Of a stretch of 64,000 nucleotides of DNA, positions 1-10,984 are shown in pieces. How positions within the stretch are numbered: the stretch's first letter is position 1; each line of letters begins with the position of its first letter. The stretch is from Allostella sp. ATCC 35155. GTDB taxonomy: Bacteria > Pseudomonadota > Alphaproteobacteria > ATCC43930 > Allostellaceae. A program made the position numbers and the translations under genes. The DNA lies in NCBI GenBank assembly GCA_006738865.1, contig AP019701.1, positions 5,219,974 through 5,283,973 of the forward strand, written 5' to 3'. The notes below the pieces were generated by a model, which was not told where the DNA came from, searched no databases, and was given only the letters and a program-made list of their open reading frames with translations.

Positions 1-1
1 C

Positions 2-3000
2 ACCATCCAGGGCTTCTCGATCGACGAGGATCGGATCGTCATCGCCGGCGACGTGCAATTCGACGTGGCGTCCCTGATCGTCGCCAGCGCCGATACCAAC
101 GTCGGCCTGCTCGACGTCGACACCACCGGTGCGGGCGGTGAGATCTACATCACCAACCCGAACCTGATCGGCGAGGCGGTCACCACGTTCTACGACTCGA
201 TCAAGGACCAGACGATCATCCGCTGGGTCGGCGACGGGTTCTTCACGCCGGGCGACGACAGCGTGAAGCTCGAGGATGTCGACCCGCTCGTCGCCAACCG
301 CATCGACGCTCTGGAGGGCGACGACACGGTCCTGCTGTCCAGCTTCGCGGAGCTGGCCGAGGACTCCTTCACCGGCGGTGCCGGCAACGACAGCATCGTC
401 GGCAGCGTCTTCGACGACTACATCCTCGGCGACACGACCCTGTTCGGCTTCGGTGACACCATTGCCGGCAACAACACGCCGGGTGGCGACACCATTCTCG
501 CCGGCGAAGGCAACGACACCGTGCTCGGTGAGGACGGCAACGACTTCCTCAACGGCAACGGCGGCATCGACTCCGTCCTCGGCGGCAACGGCGACGACGA
601 GATGTATGGCGGCGGCGACGCCGACGAGATGGACGGCGGTGCCGGCGAGGACTCGATCAGCGGCGATGCCGGTGACGACCATCTCCATGGCGGTGACGAC
701 GACGACATCGTTCTCGGCGGCGACGACAACGACTTCGTCGGCGGCGACGACGGCAACGACAGCCTCGACGGCGGCAGCGGCAACGACACGGTCGATGGCT
801 GGACCGGCGACGACCTGGTCGTCGGCGGCGACGGCGACGACAGCGTCCTCGGCTATGACGGCGATGACGTGGTGGTCGGCGGTGCCGGCGACGACACGGT
901 GTACGGCGAGAATGGTGCCGACGAGATGTACGGCAGCGCCGGCACCGACCTGGTCGCAGGCGGCGCCGGTGCCGACACCGGCTATGGCGGCGGCGACAAC
1001 GACACCATGTTTGGTGGTGCCGACGGCGACCACCTCCATGGCGACACCGGTGACGATCTCGTCTATGGCGACGAAGGCGATGACGAGCTGTTCGGCGACG
1101 ACGGCGACGACACCGTCCTCGGTGGCAACGGCGACGACTTCATTGATGCCGGTCCCGGCAACGACAGCGCGCTCGGCGGCAACGGCGACGACACCATCGA
1201 CGGTGGCGGGCCGGGGTCGGACGACACGCTGCTCGGCGAAGCCGGTGCGGACTCGATCGTCGGCGGCGACGGCCAGGACTCGATCCTGGGCGGCGAAGGC
1301 AACGACACGGTCGACGGCGGCGACGGCGACGACACGGTGGTCGGCGGCAACGGTGCCGACCAGGTGCGCGGCGGCGACGGCAATGACGTGCTCGGCCTCT
1401 TCAACTCGCAGTCGGAGGACGGTAGCGACACCTTCCTCGGCGGTGGCGGCAGCGACACCATCTATGTCGGCCCGGGCACGGACTCGGTCGTCGGCGGCGA
1501 CGGTGCCGACTACCTCTTCGGCACGGCGGCGGAGCTGAACGGCGACACCTGGAGCGACTTCGATCCCTCGGTCGACCGCATCGTCATCACGGATGCGGCC
1601 GATCCGGCCGGGCTCGCGGCGGCGCTGCTCTTCAACGGCGGCACGCTGGTTCCGGGCTCGCTCACGATCCCGAACAGCAGCCAGACGCTGAACCTGCCGG
1701 GCTTCAACGGCCAGGTCTTCGACGCGACGGTCGACGGCGGAAACGTCGTCATCCAGCTGGCGGGCTCGGTCGTGCCGCCTCCGCCTCCGCCTCCGCCCCC
1801 GAGCGGCTTCGTCTCGATCACCGGCTTCACCGACGATACCGGGACGATCGGCGACGGCGTCACCACGGACACCACGCCGACCATCTTCGGCCTGGCGACG
1901 GTGGGCTCGACGGTCAACGTCATCCGCAACGGCGTGACCATCGCGACCAACGTTCCGGTCGACGGTGCCGGTGCCTGGAGCTACGCCAACGCCACGGTGC
2001 TGGCCGACGGGTTCTACACCTTCCAGGTGACGGGCTCGGACGGCGGCTCCGACTCCCTCGGCCTCACCATCGCGGCGGACGAACCGCCTCCGAGCGGTGC
2101 GACCGAAGGACCGGACCTGCTCAACGGCACGGAGGGTGACGACACCATCAGCGGCCTCGGTGGCGACGACACCATCAACGGCCTCGGTGGCGACGACATC
2201 CTCAACGGCAACGGCGGCAACGACGTCCTCAACGGCGGTTCGGGCAACGACACGCTGAACGGCGACGAAGGCAACGACACCGTCTATGGCGGTGACGGCG
2301 ACGACGTCATCAACGGCGGTGCCGACAACGACCACCTCAACGGCGACAGCGGCAACGACACCATCAACGGCGGGTCGGGCAACGACGTGATCTCCGGCGG
2401 TGACGGCAGCGACGTCATCAACGGCGACTCCGGCGCGGACACGATCAATGCCGGCAGCGGCAACGACACGGTCAACGGCGGTGACGGCGACGACCAGATC
2501 AGCGGTGACGACGGTGACGACCTCCTGAGCGGCGGGTTGGGCAACGACTTCATCCTGGGCATGGCCGGCAACGACACCGTCCATGGCGACGCCGGCAACG
2601 ACAACCTGAACGGCAACACCGGCAACGACAGCGTCTTCGGCGGCGACGGCGACGACACGGTCCGCGGCGGCCAGGACAACGACTCGGTGTTCGGCGATGC
2701 CGGCAACGACTGGGCGACCGGCGAGCTCGGCAACGACCAGGTCTTCGGCGGCGACGGCATCGACACGCTGCGCGGCGGCCAGGGCGACGACTCGCTCAGC
2801 GGCGACAATGGGGACGACTATCTCCTTGGCGACCGCGGCAACGACACCATGACCGGCGGCTCCGGGAGCGACTTCTTCATCTTCGAGCAGGGCAAGGAAG
2901 GCCACGACCTCGTCACGGACTTCGTGCAGGGGATCGACAAGCTCTCCTTCGACATCGACCTGCTCGGGCCGGTGAACGCGCCGACCGGTGGCACCTTCAA

Positions 3001-3172
3001 CGGGCTGTCGTTCTTCGACCTCGACGACATCCTGGCGCTCAGCACCAACGTCGATACCAACAACGACCTGAGCGTCGATGCGATGAAGATCACCTTCAGC
3101 GATCAGACCTCGATCACGGTCAAGAACGTCACGACGGACTCGGTGCTCTTCTCCGACTTCGTCCTCTACTGA
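2..3172 (+). CDS. RTX calcium-binding repeat protein, 5' end outside the window
   Basis: The frame is open from the first bases, so the real start lies upstream; about 1,056 residues are visible. Two long blocks of GGxGxDxux nonapeptides (roughly residues 100-500 and 690-960) would form calcium-binding parallel beta-rolls. A run of nine prolines near base 1774-1800 and an Ig-like domain (bases about 1801-2085) separate them. The C-terminus is a serralysin-type tail (SDFFIFEQGKEGHDLVTDF) ending in DFVLY, the usual form of a type I secretion signal. The protein is probably exported by an ABC-MFP-TolC system not present here and folds outside the cell in calcium. No catalytic domain is visible, so enzyme, adhesin or S-layer roles remain open. 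A strong terminator follows. Confidence 0.93.
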   Translation, partial: TIQGFSIDEDRIVIAGDVQFDVASLIVASADTNVGLLDVDTTGAGGEIYITNPNLIGEAVTTFYDSIKDQTIIRWVGDGFFTPGDDSVKLEDVDPLVANRIDALEGDDTVLLSSFAELAEDSFTGGAGNDSIVGSVFDDYILGDTTLFGFGDTIAGNNTPGGDTILAGEGNDTVLGEDGNDFLNGNGGIDSVLGGNGDDEMYGGGDADEMDGGAGEDSISGDAGDDHLHGGDDDDIVLGGDDNDFVGGDDGNDSLDGGSGNDTVDGWTGDDLVVGGDGDDSVLGYDGDDVVVGGAGDDTVYGENGADEMYGSAGTDLVAGGAGADTGYGGGDNDTMFGGADGDHLHGDTGDDLVYGDEGDDELFGDDGDDTVLGGNGDDFIDAGPGNDSALGGNGDDTIDGGGPGSDDTLLGEAGADSIVGGDGQDSILGGEGNDTVDGGDGDDTVVGGNGADQVRGGDGNDVLGLFNSQSEDGSDTFLGGGGSDTIYVGPGTDSVVGGDGADYLFGTAAELNGDTWSDFDPSVDRIVITDAADPAGLAAALLFNGGTLVPGSLTIPNSSQTLNLPGFNGQVFDATVDGGNVVIQLAGSVVPPPPPPPPPSGFVSITGFTDDTGTIGDGVTTDTTPTIFGLATVGSTVNVIRNGVTIATNVPVDGAGAWSYANATVLADGFYTFQVTGSDGGSDSLGLTIAADEPPPSGATEGPDLLNGTEGDDTISGLGGDDTINGLGGDDILNGNGGNDVLNGGSGNDTLNGDEGNDTVYGGDGDDVINGGADNDHLNGDSGNDTINGGSGNDVISGGDGSDVINGDSGADTINAGSGNDTVNGGDGDDQISGDDGDDLLSGGLGNDFILGMAGNDTVHGDAGNDNLNGNTGNDSVFGGDGDDTVRGGQDNDSVFGDAGNDWATGELGNDQVFGGDGIDTLRGGQGDDSLSGDNGDDYLLGDRGNDTMTGGSGSDFFIFEQGKEGHDLVTDFVQGIDKLSFDIDLLGPVNAPTGGTFNGLSFFDLDDILALSTNVDTNNDLSVDAMKITFSDQTSITVKNVTTDSVLFSDFVLY

Positions 3173-3220
3173 GAAGCCTGAGGTCCGGCAGCCCTGCGGG
3201 GCTGCCGGCCGCGGCAGTTC

Positions 3221-3254
3221 GGGGCCGGCGGGACACCGCCGGCCCCATTTCTTT
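3221..3254 (+). terminator. Rho-independent terminator after the RTX gene
   Basis: Perfect 11-bp stem (3221-3231 with 3236-3246), GACA loop, followed by ATTTCTTTG. Just before it, at 3185-3208, lies another perfect 10-bp hairpin with a TGCG loop. The tandem hairpins end the RTX transcript and protect the convergent glnB gene. Confidence 0.85.
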
Positions 3255-3349
3255 GTACTGAAAATGGACGCCCCGCCGTCCTTGCGGGCGGCGGGGCGTG
3301 GGATCGCCGCCCGACGCGTGCGCCAGGCGGCGAGGGATGCGGCAGGGGG

Positions 3350-3754
<405 letters not shown>

Positions 3755-3824
3755 TCATGCGTCGGACCGGGCGCGGCGATCAGCCTGCTGGACAGCGCCC
3801 CCCGGGCGCGCCACCTTCCCGGCC

Positions 3825-5057
3825 ATGACGGAGGATCGGCGGGTCGAGGCAATCATCGTCGGCGGCGGGCTGGTCGGGCTGACACTGGGTGCGGCGCTGG
3901 CCGGTGCCGGTATCGAGACGCTGGTCGTCGACCGCGGCCCCCCGCCCAAGGCACTGGCGCCGGAGTTCGACGGGCGCGCTTCGGCGATCGCGTTCGGTTC
4001 CCGCCGGATCCTGGAGGGCATCGGCCTCTGGCCCCTCCTCGCCCAAGGTGCCGCGCCCATCCGCGAGATCCGGGTCGTCGACGGCGGCTCCCCGCTCTTC
4101 CTGCACTACGACCATCGCGAGGTCGGTGACGAGCCGTTGGGCCACATTGTCGAGAACCGGCTGCTGCGCCTCGCCCTCCACCGTCTGGCCGGAACCCTGC
4201 CGCACCTGCACCACGCCGCCCCGGCGACCGTCGAGACGATGGAGCGGGATGCCGACGGCGTCGGCGTCCTCCTCGGCAACGGCAGCCGCTGGCGGGGGCA
4301 GCTTCTGATCGCCGCCGACGGCAAGGCATCGGCGACCCGGACCGCCTGCGGCATCGCCGTCCGCGCGCACCGCTATCCGCAGACGGCGATCGTCACCACC
4401 GCCGTTCACGAGGCGCCGCACCGCGACGTCGCCATCGAGCATTTCCTGCCGGCCGGGCCCTTCGCGATCCTGCCCCTGCCGCCGGCCCCCGGCGAGCCCA
4501 ACCGCTCGTCGCTCGTCTGGACCGAGCGGTCGGCGCTGGCCCCGGCGCTGCTGGCGCTGCCGGAGGCAGATTTTTCGGCGGAACTGGCGCGCCGCTTCGG
4601 CGACCATTGGGGACGGGTCGTGCCGTCCGGTCCGCGTTTCTCCTACCCGCTCGGCATCCAGTGGGCCGACCGCTTCGTCGACCATCGGCTCGCGCTCGTC
4701 GGCGACGCCGCCCATGTCATCCACCCGATCGCCGGCCAGGGCCTCAATCTCGGCATCCGCGATGTGGCCGCGCTGGCCGAGACGCTGGTCGACGCGCGGC
4801 GCCTCGGCCTCGATATCGGTGCACCGGTCGCCCTCCAACGCTATGCCGCATGGCGCCGCGCCGACACTGCGGCGCTCGGCATCGTCACCGACGCGCTGAA
4901 CCGGCTGTTCTCGAACGACCGGCCGCCGCTGCGCGCCGCGCGGCGGCTGGGCCTCGCGGCGGTCGAACGCCTGCCGCCACTCAAGCGGCTCTTCATGCGC
5001 CACGCCATGGGCGTCGTCGGCGATCAGCCCCGTCTCGCCCGCGGCCTGCCGCTGTGA
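3825..5057 (+). CDS. UbiH/UbiF/COQ6-family FAD-dependent hydroxylase
   Basis: A flavin monooxygenase of about 410 residues. The N-terminal Rossmann motif [20 protein letters not shown] binds the FAD ADP moiety. A DG-type segment ([10 protein letters not shown]) and the second FAD motif [21 protein letters not shown] define the UbiH/VisC/COQ6 family, whose members hydroxylate the ubiquinone ring. The ATG at 3825 gives the family start; upstream in-frame sequence is unrelated. The gene leads a plus-strand series with dapF, mtaB, ftsY and yciB. Which ring position it hydroxylates (UbiH, UbiI, UbiL, UbiM) cannot be decided by eye. Confidence 0.85.
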   Translation: MTEDRRVEAIIVGGGLVGLTLGAALAGAGIETLVVDRGPPPKALAPEFDGRASAIAFGSRRILEGIGLWPLLAQGAAPIREIRVVDGGSPLFLHYDHREVGDEPLGHIVENRLLRLALHRLAGTLPHLHHAAPATVETMERDADGVGVLLGNGSRWRGQLLIAADGKASATRTACGIAVRAHRYPQTAIVTTAVHEAPHRDVAIEHFLPAGPFAILPLPPAPGEPNRSSLVWTERSALAPALLALPEADFSAELARRFGDHWGRVVPSGPRFSYPLGIQWADRFVDHRLALVGDAAHVIHPIAGQGLNLGIRDVAALAETLVDARRLGLDIGAPVALQRYAAWRRADTAALGIVTDALNRLFSNDRPPLRAARRLGLAAVERLPPLKRLFMRHAMGVVGDQPRLARGLPL

Positions 5058-5130
5058 ATGGCCGCCTGCCGCTGTGGATGGCGGCCGGCCCGCCTTGAAC
5101 CGGCGGCCCCGCACCTCTAATAACAGCGCC

Positions 5131-5982
5131 ATGGACCAGCCGGCGGCAGCCTCCCTGCCCTTCCTCAAGATGCACGGGCTCGGCAACGACTTCGTGGTGA
5201 TCGATGCCCGCACGGGCGGGGTCGCCATCGATCCGGCGCGGGCGCGCGTGATCGCCGACCGGCACACCGGGGTCGGCTGCGACCAGCTCATCGTCATCGA
5301 GCCGGCCCTCAGCAGCCTTGCCGACGCCTTCATGCGCATCCGCAATCCCGACGGCAGCGAAGCGGAGGCCTGCGGCAACGCCACCCGCTGCGTCGCCAGC
5401 CTGTTGATGGGCGAGCGCGACGCCGACCATGCCGTGGTCGAGACGGTGGCCGGGCTGCTCGACGCCCAGCGCCTCGGCGACGGGCGGATCGCGGTCGACA
5501 TGGGCCCGGCCCGCCTCGACTGGCGCGAGATCCCGCTCGCCGAGGCCTGCGACACCCTGCATGTCCCCATCGCCCTCGGCCCGGTGTCGGATGCGGTCGC
5601 GACCAGCATGGGCAACCCGCATGCCACCTTCTTCGTGCCGAACCTGGCGGCCGTCGCGATCGCCGACATTGGCCCGGTGCTCGAACGGCATCCGATCTTT
5701 CCCGAGCGCGCGAACATCGGCTTCGCACAGCTGCTGGCACCCGGCCGCCTGCGCCTGCGCATGTGGGAGCGCGGCGCCGGCATCACGCTCGCCTGCGGGT
5801 CGGGCGCATGCGCCGCGCTCGTCGCCGCATCGCGCCGCGGCCTCGTCGAGCGCAAGGCCGAGATCGTGCTCGACGGCGGCACGCTCGAGATCGAATGGCT
5901 GCGCGACGGGCACGTCCTGATGACCGGTCCGGTCGCCACCGCCTTCCGCGGCAAGCTCGACCCGTCGCTGCTCGCCGCATGA
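5131..5982 (+). CDS. dapF: Diaminopimelate epimerase
   Basis: A cofactor-free epimerase converting LL- to meso-diaminopimelate for lysine and peptidoglycan synthesis. The 283-residue protein opens with the family signature [13 protein letters not shown] and has both catalytic cysteines in their motifs: Cys81 (EACGNATRC) and Cys222 (ACGSGACAA). The ATG at 5131 precedes a short leader [10 protein letters not shown]. Its stop overlaps the start of mtaB (ATGA), so the two genes are translationally coupled. Confidence 0.96.
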   Translation: MDQPAAASLPFLKMHGLGNDFVVIDARTGGVAIDPARARVIADRHTGVGCDQLIVIEPALSSLADAFMRIRNPDGSEAEACGNATRCVASLLMGERDADHAVVETVAGLLDAQRLGDGRIAVDMGPARLDWREIPLAEACDTLHVPIALGPVSDAVATSMGNPHATFFVPNLAAVAIADIGPVLERHPIFPERANIGFAQLLAPGRLRLRMWERGAGITLACGSGACAALVAASRRGLVERKAEIVLDGGTLEIEWLRDGHVLMTGPVATAFRGKLDPSLLAA

Positions 5983-7220
5983 CGGTCGACGTCGTCACGT
6001 TCGGCTGCCGCCTCAACGCCTACGAGGCGACGGTGATGCGCGCCAATGCGGCTGCGGCGGGGGTGGCAGACACCATCATCGTCAACACCTGTGCGGTCAC
6101 GGCCGAGGCCGAGCGCCAGGCGCGGCAGGCGGTGCGCCGGCTGCGGCGCGAGCGGCCGGACTCGCAGATCGTCGTCACCGGCTGCGCGGCCCAGATCGCC
6201 CCCGACCGCTGGGCGGCGATGCCGGAGGTCGACCGCGTGCTCGGCAATGCCGACAAGCTGCGGCCGGACGCCTTCGCGCCCGGCGCACCCGCGCTCGCGG
6301 TGTCCGACATCATGCAGGTGCGCGAAACGGCGGGCCATCTCGTCGAGGGCTTCGACGGCCGCGCCCGCGCCTTCGTCGAGGTGCAGCAGGGCTGCGACCA
6401 TCGCTGCACCTTCTGCATCATTCCCTACGGCCGCGGCCCCAGCCGTTCGGTGCCTGTCGGTGCCATCGTCGAGCGGGTGCGGACGCTGGTCGCGGGCGGC
6501 ATCCGCGAGGTGGTGCTGACCGGCGTCGACCTGACGGCCTATGGTGCGGACCTGCCGGGCCGGCCGACGCTCGGCCAGATGACGCGGCGCCTGCTGGCCC
6601 TGGTGCCGGAACTGCCGCGGCTGCGCTTGTCCTCCCTCGATCCGGCGGAGATGGACGAGGACATCTTCCGTCTCATCGCCGACGAGCCGCGGCTCATGCC
6701 TCATCTCCATCTCAGCCTGCAGGCCGGCGACGACCTCGTGTTGAAGCGGATGAAGCGGCGCCATTCCCGCGCCACGGCGGTCGCGGTCGCCGAGCGCGCG
6801 CGCCGCCTGCGCCCCGACATCGTGCTGGGCGCCGATCTCATCGCCGGCTTCCCGACCGAGGACGCGGCGATGTTCGCCAATACGCTGGCCCATGTCGGTG
6901 AGATGGGGCTGACCTGGCTGCACGTCTTCCCCTATTCGCCGCGGCCCGGAACGCCGGCGGCGCGGATGCCGCAGGTGCCGGGCCCGGCGGTGCGCGAGCG
7001 CGCGGCCCGGCTGCGCCAGGCGGGCGCCGCCGCCGCCGCCGCCTATTTCGTGCGCCGCGTCGGCTCCGCGGCAAGCGTGCTCGTCGAAGCCGCCGGCCGC
7101 GGCCACGATGCGCACTTCGCCCCCGTGCTGATCCAGGGCCTCGACGCGCCCGCCGGCCGCGTCGTCGACGCCCGCGTCACCGCCGCCGGCCCCGACGCCC
7201 TCATCGCGGTCGCCGCATGA
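5979..7220 (+). CDS. mtaB: tRNA t6A37 methylthiotransferase
   Basis: A radical-SAM methylthiotransferase that converts t6A to ms2t6A at position 37 of ANN-decoding tRNAs. Of 413 residues, the N-terminal MTTase domain supplies Cys10, Cys38 and Cys69 for one 4Fe-4S cluster. The radical-SAM domain has CDHRCTFC (Cys139, 143, 146), and a C-terminal TRAM-like segment follows. The start [15 protein letters not shown] matches MtaB (YqeV) rather than MiaB. The ATG overlaps the dapF stop, and the gene overlaps ftsY by four bases. Confidence 0.93.
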   Translation: MTVDVVTFGCRLNAYEATVMRANAAAAGVADTIIVNTCAVTAEAERQARQAVRRLRRERPDSQIVVTGCAAQIAPDRWAAMPEVDRVLGNADKLRPDAFAPGAPALAVSDIMQVRETAGHLVEGFDGRARAFVEVQQGCDHRCTFCIIPYGRGPSRSVPVGAIVERVRTLVAGGIREVVLTGVDLTAYGADLPGRPTLGQMTRRLLALVPELPRLRLSSLDPAEMDEDIFRLIADEPRLMPHLHLSLQAGDDLVLKRMKRRHSRATAVAVAERARRLRPDIVLGADLIAGFPTEDAAMFANTLAHVGEMGLTWLHVFPYSPRPGTPAARMPQVPGPAVRERAARLRQAGAAAAAAYFVRRVGSAASVLVEAAGRGHDAHFAPVLIQGLDAPAGRVVDARVTAAGPDALIAVAA

Positions 7221-8161
7221 GCGATACCGAACAGCCCGAAAAGCGCGGTTGGTTCCGCCGCCTCAAGGACGGACTCAGCCGCACCTCCTCGCGCATCGCC
7301 GAGGGCATCGGCGCGATCTTCACCAAGCGCAAGCTGGATGCCGCGACCCTCGAGGAGCTGGAGACGCTGCTGATCCAGGCCGACCTCGGCGTCGCGACGG
7401 CGGAGACGCTGGTCGAGGGCCTGCGGCGCGAGCGCTTCGGCCAGGAGGTCTCGCCCGAGGAGGTGCGCGAACATCTGGCGCGCGAGATCGCGAAGATCCT
7501 GCAGCCGGTCGCCCGGCCGATCGCGCTGGAGCGCCGGCCGCACGTCGTCCTCGTGGTCGGCGTCAACGGCAGCGGCAAGACCACGACGATCGGCAAGCTC
7601 GCCCGCAACTGGCGGGCCGAGGGCAAGCGCGTCGTCATCGCGGCCGGCGACACGTTCCGCGCCGCCGCGGTCGAGCAGCTCCAGGTCTGGGGCGAGCGCG
7701 CCGGCGTGCCGGTGATCGCCGGGGCGCCCGGGGCGGACGCGGCGGGCCTTGCCTTCGACGCCCTGCAGCGGGCGCGGGCCGATGGCGCCGACGTGCTCGT
7801 GATCGACACCGCCGGCCGCCTCCAGAACAAGGCCGGCCTGATGGAGGAGCTGCGCAAGATTGTGCGCGTCCTCAAGAAGCTCGACCCCGACGCGCCGCAC
7901 GACTGCGTCCTCGTGCTCGATGCGACGGTCGGCCAGAATGCCCATCAGCAGGTCGAGATCTTCAAGGACATGGTCGGCGTCACCGGCCTTGCGATGACCA
8001 AGCTGGACGGCACCGCCAAGGGCGGCGTCGTGGTCGCTCTGGCCGAACGCTTCGGCCTGCCGGTCTATGCCGTGGGCGTCGGCGAGACGGCCGACGACCT
8101 GCGCGCCTTCGACGCCACGGTCTTCGCCCGCAGCCTGATGGGGTTGGAGCCGATCCGATGA
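7217..8161 (+). CDS. ftsY: Signal recognition particle receptor FtsY
   Basis: The SRP receptor GTPase that docks ribosome-nascent chain complexes at the inner membrane. The 314-residue protein has a short basic N-terminal part (KRGWFRRLKDGLSR), the helical N domain, then the G domain. Motifs seen are G1 GVNGSGKTTTIGKLA (Lys121), DTFRAAAVEQL, DTAGR, TKLDGTAKGG and the closing GVGETADDL. It lacks the long acidic A domain of E. coli FtsY, as is usual in alphaproteobacteria. It overlaps mtaB by ATGA. Confidence 0.97.
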   Translation: MSDTEQPEKRGWFRRLKDGLSRTSSRIAEGIGAIFTKRKLDAATLEELETLLIQADLGVATAETLVEGLRRERFGQEVSPEEVREHLAREIAKILQPVARPIALERRPHVVLVVGVNGSGKTTTIGKLARNWRAEGKRVVIAAGDTFRAAAVEQLQVWGERAGVPVIAGAPGADAAGLAFDALQRARADGADVLVIDTAGRLQNKAGLMEELRKIVRVLKKLDPDAPHDCVLVLDATVGQNAHQQVEIFKDMVGVTGLAMTKLDGTAKGGVVVALAERFGLPVYAVGVGETADDLRAFDATVFARSLMGLEPIR

Positions 8162-8191
8162 TGGGGCCGCGTCGATGAAGGGTCCGGGCCG

Positions 8192-8734
8192 ATGAAGGCG
8201 ATCGTCGACTACGGGCCGCTCGCGGCCTTCCTCGTCGCCTACTATCTCGGCGGCATCATGGCGGCGACGGCGGCCGTGATGGTCGCGACGGTGGCCGTTC
8301 TGATCCTCGCCTGGGTCGTCGAGAAGCGGCTGGCGACCATGCCGCTCGTCACCGGCGGCCTCGTCCTCGTCTTCGGCGGCCTCACCCTGCTGCTCGAGGA
8401 CGAGACCTTCATCAAGATGAAGCCGACGCTCGTCTACCTGCTGTTCGCCGCCGTCCTGGTGATCGGCAGCATGCTCGGGCGGCACCCGCTCAAGCTGATC
8501 ATGGGCAGCTTCATGAACCTGACCGAGCCGGGCTGGCGCGGGCTTGCCCATCGCTGGGCCGGCTTCTTCCTCGCCATGGCGGCGCTGAACGAATTCGTCT
8601 GGCGCACCCAGTCGACCGAATTCTGGGTCAATTTCAAGGTCTTCGGCCTGATCGCCCTGACGGTGGCCTTCACCCTGACGCAGCTGCCCTACATGCGGCG
8701 GCATGCGGTGCCGGAGCCCGGGCAGCCCGGCTGA
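8192..8734 (+). CDS. yciB: Inner-membrane septation protein A (YciB/IspZ family)
   Basis: A 180-residue integral membrane protein with about five hydrophobic helices. The family signature is the stretch MGSFMNLTEPGWRGLAHRWA followed by LNEFVWR and WVNFKVFG. YciB/IspZ proteins affect cell-envelope integrity and septation; the biochemical role is unclear. Its position 30 bases after ftsY is common in alphaproteobacteria. The ATG at 8192 follows a purine-rich sequence (GGGTCCGGGCCG). Confidence 0.9.
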   Translation: MKAIVDYGPLAAFLVAYYLGGIMAATAAVMVATVAVLILAWVVEKRLATMPLVTGGLVLVFGGLTLLLEDETFIKMKPTLVYLLFAAVLVIGSMLGRHPLKLIMGSFMNLTEPGWRGLAHRWAGFFLAMAALNEFVWRTQSTEFWVNFKVFGLIALTVAFTLTQLPYMRRHAVPEPGQPG

Positions 8735-8737
8735 CCT

Positions 8738-9289
8738 TCAGGGGTGATCGACCGAGGCGGTCCCCGGCGGATTGTGCCGCGGCACCGGTACCGCCTCGCC
8801 GGCCGCCTCGCGGTGGTGGTGCAGGGCCCAGTGAACAGACGGGAAGGCCAGGCGATCCCACGGGATCTCGTCCCAGGCGAAGAGGCGCACCTCCAGGCTC
8901 TCGGGGCCGGCGGCGAAGTCCGGCTCGACCAGCCGGGCGCGGTAGATGAGCTGCACCTGGCTGATGCGCGGAATGTCGTAGACGGCCAGCAGGCCGTCGA
9001 TGGCGATGCGCGCGCAGGCCTCCTCCCACGCCTCGCGCATGGCGCCCTCGGCGGTCGTCTCGTTCAGCTCCATGTAGCCCGCGGGCAGCGTCCAGAAGTC
9101 CCGTCGCGGATTGATCGCCCGCCGGCAGAGCAGGAAGCGGTCCTCCCAGGTGACGACGGCACCGACGACCAGCTTCGGGTTCTCGTAATGGACGAAGCCG
9201 CAGCCGTCGCAGACCAAGCGCTCGATCGAGTCCCCGTCCGGCACGCGGCGCTGGAAGCTGCGGAAGGGATCGTCGTCGCTCATGGCCAT
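8738..9289 (-). CDS. NUDIX hydrolase with N-terminal zinc-ribbon half
   Basis: A 183-residue NUDIX protein. [19 protein letters not shown] near the N-terminus is the short metal-knuckle region typical of NudC-like zinc NUDIX proteins, here with a single CxxC. The NUDIX box spans [20 protein letters not shown], followed by AC where the consensus has xG, a change seen in several members of this subgroup. The substrate (nucleoside diphosphate derivative, NADH or ADP-ribose) cannot be assigned. It is the last gene of the thrB-rnhA-nudix series. A start at 9283 (MSDDD) is the alternative. Confidence 0.82.
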   Translation of the reverse strand: MAMSDDDPFRSFQRRVPDGDSIERLVCDGCGFVHYENPKLVVGAVVTWEDRFLLCRRAINPRRDFWTLPAGYMELNETTAEGAMREAWEEACARIAIDGLLAVYDIPRISQVQLIYRARLVEPDFAAGPESLEVRLFAWDEIPWDRLAFPSVHWALHHHREAAGEAVPVPRHNPPGTASVDHP

Positions 9290-9333
9290 GCCTTCAGGAT
9301 GGCGGGGGCGGCGGGCCTCGGCAAGCCCGCCCG

Positions 9334-9816
9334 TCAGCGCCGCTGCCGCACGATGGCACCGCGGGCCAGGGCGTCGGCGCGCTCGTTCTCGGCATGGCCG
9401 TGATGGCCGCGGACCCAGTGCCAGGCGACGCGGTGCTGCCCGACCGCGGCCTCCAGCCGCTGCCACAGGTCGACGTTCTTCACCGGCTTGCGGTCGGCGG
9501 TCTTCCAGCCGTTCCGCTTCCAGCCGTGGATCCATTTCGTGATGCCGTCGCGCAGGTACATGCTGTCGGTGTGCAGCCTGACCTGCATCGGCCGGGACAG
9601 GGACTCCAGGCCGGCGATCGCCGCCATCAGCTCCATGCGGTTGTTGGTGGTGGCGGGATCGCCGCCCGCCAGTTCCTTCTCCGTGCCGCGCCAGCGCAGC
9701 ACCACGCCCCAGCCGCCGGGGCCGGGATTGCCGCTGCAGGCGCCGTCGGTGAAGAGGTCGACGGCGTCCTCCGCGCCCGCCTGGGCGGGCTCAGCCGAGC
9801 CCGTAGGAACCGACAT
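9334..9816 (-). CDS. rnhA: Ribonuclease HI
   Basis: Degrades the RNA strand of RNA-DNA hybrids. The 160-residue protein has the full metal-binding set: Asp24 ([12 protein letters not shown]), Glu62 (NNRMELMAA), Asp84 (HTDSMYL) and Asp148 (NERADALA), plus the basic handle [21 protein letters not shown]. The start overlaps the end of thrB by 26 bases, giving the thrB-rnhA pairing common in alphaproteobacteria. Confidence 0.96.
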   Translation of the reverse strand: MSVPTGSAEPAQAGAEDAVDLFTDGACSGNPGPGGWGVVLRWRGTEKELAGGDPATTNNRMELMAAIAGLESLSRPMQVRLHTDSMYLRDGITKWIHGWKRNGWKTADRKPVKNVDLWQRLEAAVGQHRVAWHWVRGHHGHAENERADALARGAIVRQRR

Positions 9817-10753
9817 CGCGGACTCCCTGATGAAAGCGCAGCTTGTGCAGGTACTCGAGCGGGTCCTTGGGCTTCACGAAGGCTCCGGGCGGGTGGTTCA
9901 GCCAGTCGTAGAGGCGAGTCAGCAGGAAGCGCAGTGCGCTGCCGCGGGCCAGCACCGGCAGTGCGGCGTACTCCGCCTGCGACAGCGGGCGCACCGCCTC
10001 GTAGCGGGTCAGCAGCGCGCGGGCCTTGGTGACGTTGAAGCTGCCGTCCGCCTCGAAGCACCAGGCGTTGAGGCAGATCGCGACGTCGTAGGCCAGCGCA
10101 TCGTCGCAGGCGAAATAGAAGTCGATGACGCCGGTCAGCCGCTCGCCCTGGAAGAAGACGTTGTCGGGAAAGAGGTCGGCATGGATCACCCCCTGCGGCA
10201 GGTCGGTCGGCCAGGCCCGTTCGAGGTGGGCGAACTCGGCCAGCAGCTCGTCCGCCAGACGCGCGCGAACCTCGTGCGCCCTGGGCGCGGCGGCATCGAG
10301 CAGCCGCCGCCAGCCAGCGACCGAAAGGTCGTTCGGCCGGCGCCGCCCGAACCCGTCGCCCGCCAGGTGCAGCCGGGCGAGCGCATCCCCGACTCCGGCG
10401 CAATGCGACGGCTGGATCCGCCTCGGCCACAGCCCGTCGAGGAAGGTGACGATGGCGGCCGGCCGGCCGCAGAGCTGGCGCAGCGCTGCACCGTCCCGGC
10501 CCTTGACCGGCGTCGGGCAGGAGAAGCCGCGCGCCGCCAGATGCTCCATCAGGCCCAGGAAGAACGGCAGATCCTCGGCTCGCACCCGCTTCTCGTAGAG
10601 GGTCAGGATGAAGCTGCCCCGCTCCGTGCGCAGCAGGAAGTTGGAGTTCTCGACCCCTTCGGCGATGCCCTTGAAGGCGGTGACGGCGCCGAGATCGTAC
10701 TCGGCGACGAACGCGGCCAGTTCCTCGTCGGGAACGTCGGTGTAGACGGCCAA
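9791..10753 (-). CDS. thrB: Homoserine kinase, ThrB2 (APH-fold) type
   Basis: Phosphorylates L-homoserine in threonine biosynthesis. The TTG start at 10753 is supported by a GGAGG site five bases upstream and by the family N-terminus [19 protein letters not shown]; it gives 320 residues, the normal length. Features seen are [20 protein letters not shown], the kinase loop [14 protein letters not shown] and the metal motif GVIDFYFAC. This is the aminoglycoside-phosphotransferase fold, not the GHMP-kinase ThrB of enterics. The 231 bases upstream to 10985 hold no gene. Confidence 0.94.
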   Translation of the reverse strand: MAVYTDVPDEELAAFVAEYDLGAVTAFKGIAEGVENSNFLLRTERGSFILTLYEKRVRAEDLPFFLGLMEHLAARGFSCPTPVKGRDGAALRQLCGRPAAIVTFLDGLWPRRIQPSHCAGVGDALARLHLAGDGFGRRRPNDLSVAGWRRLLDAAAPRAHEVRARLADELLAEFAHLERAWPTDLPQGVIHADLFPDNVFFQGERLTGVIDFYFACDDALAYDVAICLNAWCFEADGSFNVTKARALLTRYEAVRPLSQAEYAALPVLARGSALRFLLTRLYDWLNHPPGAFVKPKDPLEYLHKLRFHQGVRDVGSYGLG

Positions 10754-10984
10754 ACCGCCTCCGATGCGGCTGTTGCGGGGCCGCGATGCGGGGGCGCCGT
10801 CCTCGGGCCTCCCCTTGCTCGCGCTTGTCCCGGCTCCGCCGGCTCGACTAAAGTCGCCGCCGCGGGCGCCCGGGCGGCGGAACTTAGACCATGGCCTTCC
10901 GGTTGCAAAGAAGCTCCGGCCGGCGATTGGGTACCTCTCGGGTGTGCCTCTGGAAAGAACCCTGACGGCGACGGAGAATAGGCG

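Noticed and set aside
276-1538. Long Thr/Ala/Ser-rich frame inside the RTX gene
   Set aside because: It is the shifted reading of the GGxGxD repeats. Its low-complexity composition follows from the repeat DNA and it has no separate start signals.
1774-1800. CCGCCT microsatellite in the RTX gene
   Set aside because: It simply encodes the polyproline linker. Slippage is possible but there is no sign of phase variation.
3780-7115. 1,111-codon minus-strand open frame across the UbiH-like, dapF and mtaB genes
   Set aside because: It is antisense to three clear genes with catalytic motifs. The Arg/His/Gly-rich translation has no domain, as expected in high-GC DNA where stops are rare.
9289-9535. 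N-terminal extension of the NUDIX gene
   Set aside because: Upstream in-frame codons run antisense into rnhA territory and are Arg/Pro-rich. The start near 9289 gives the normal family N-terminus.
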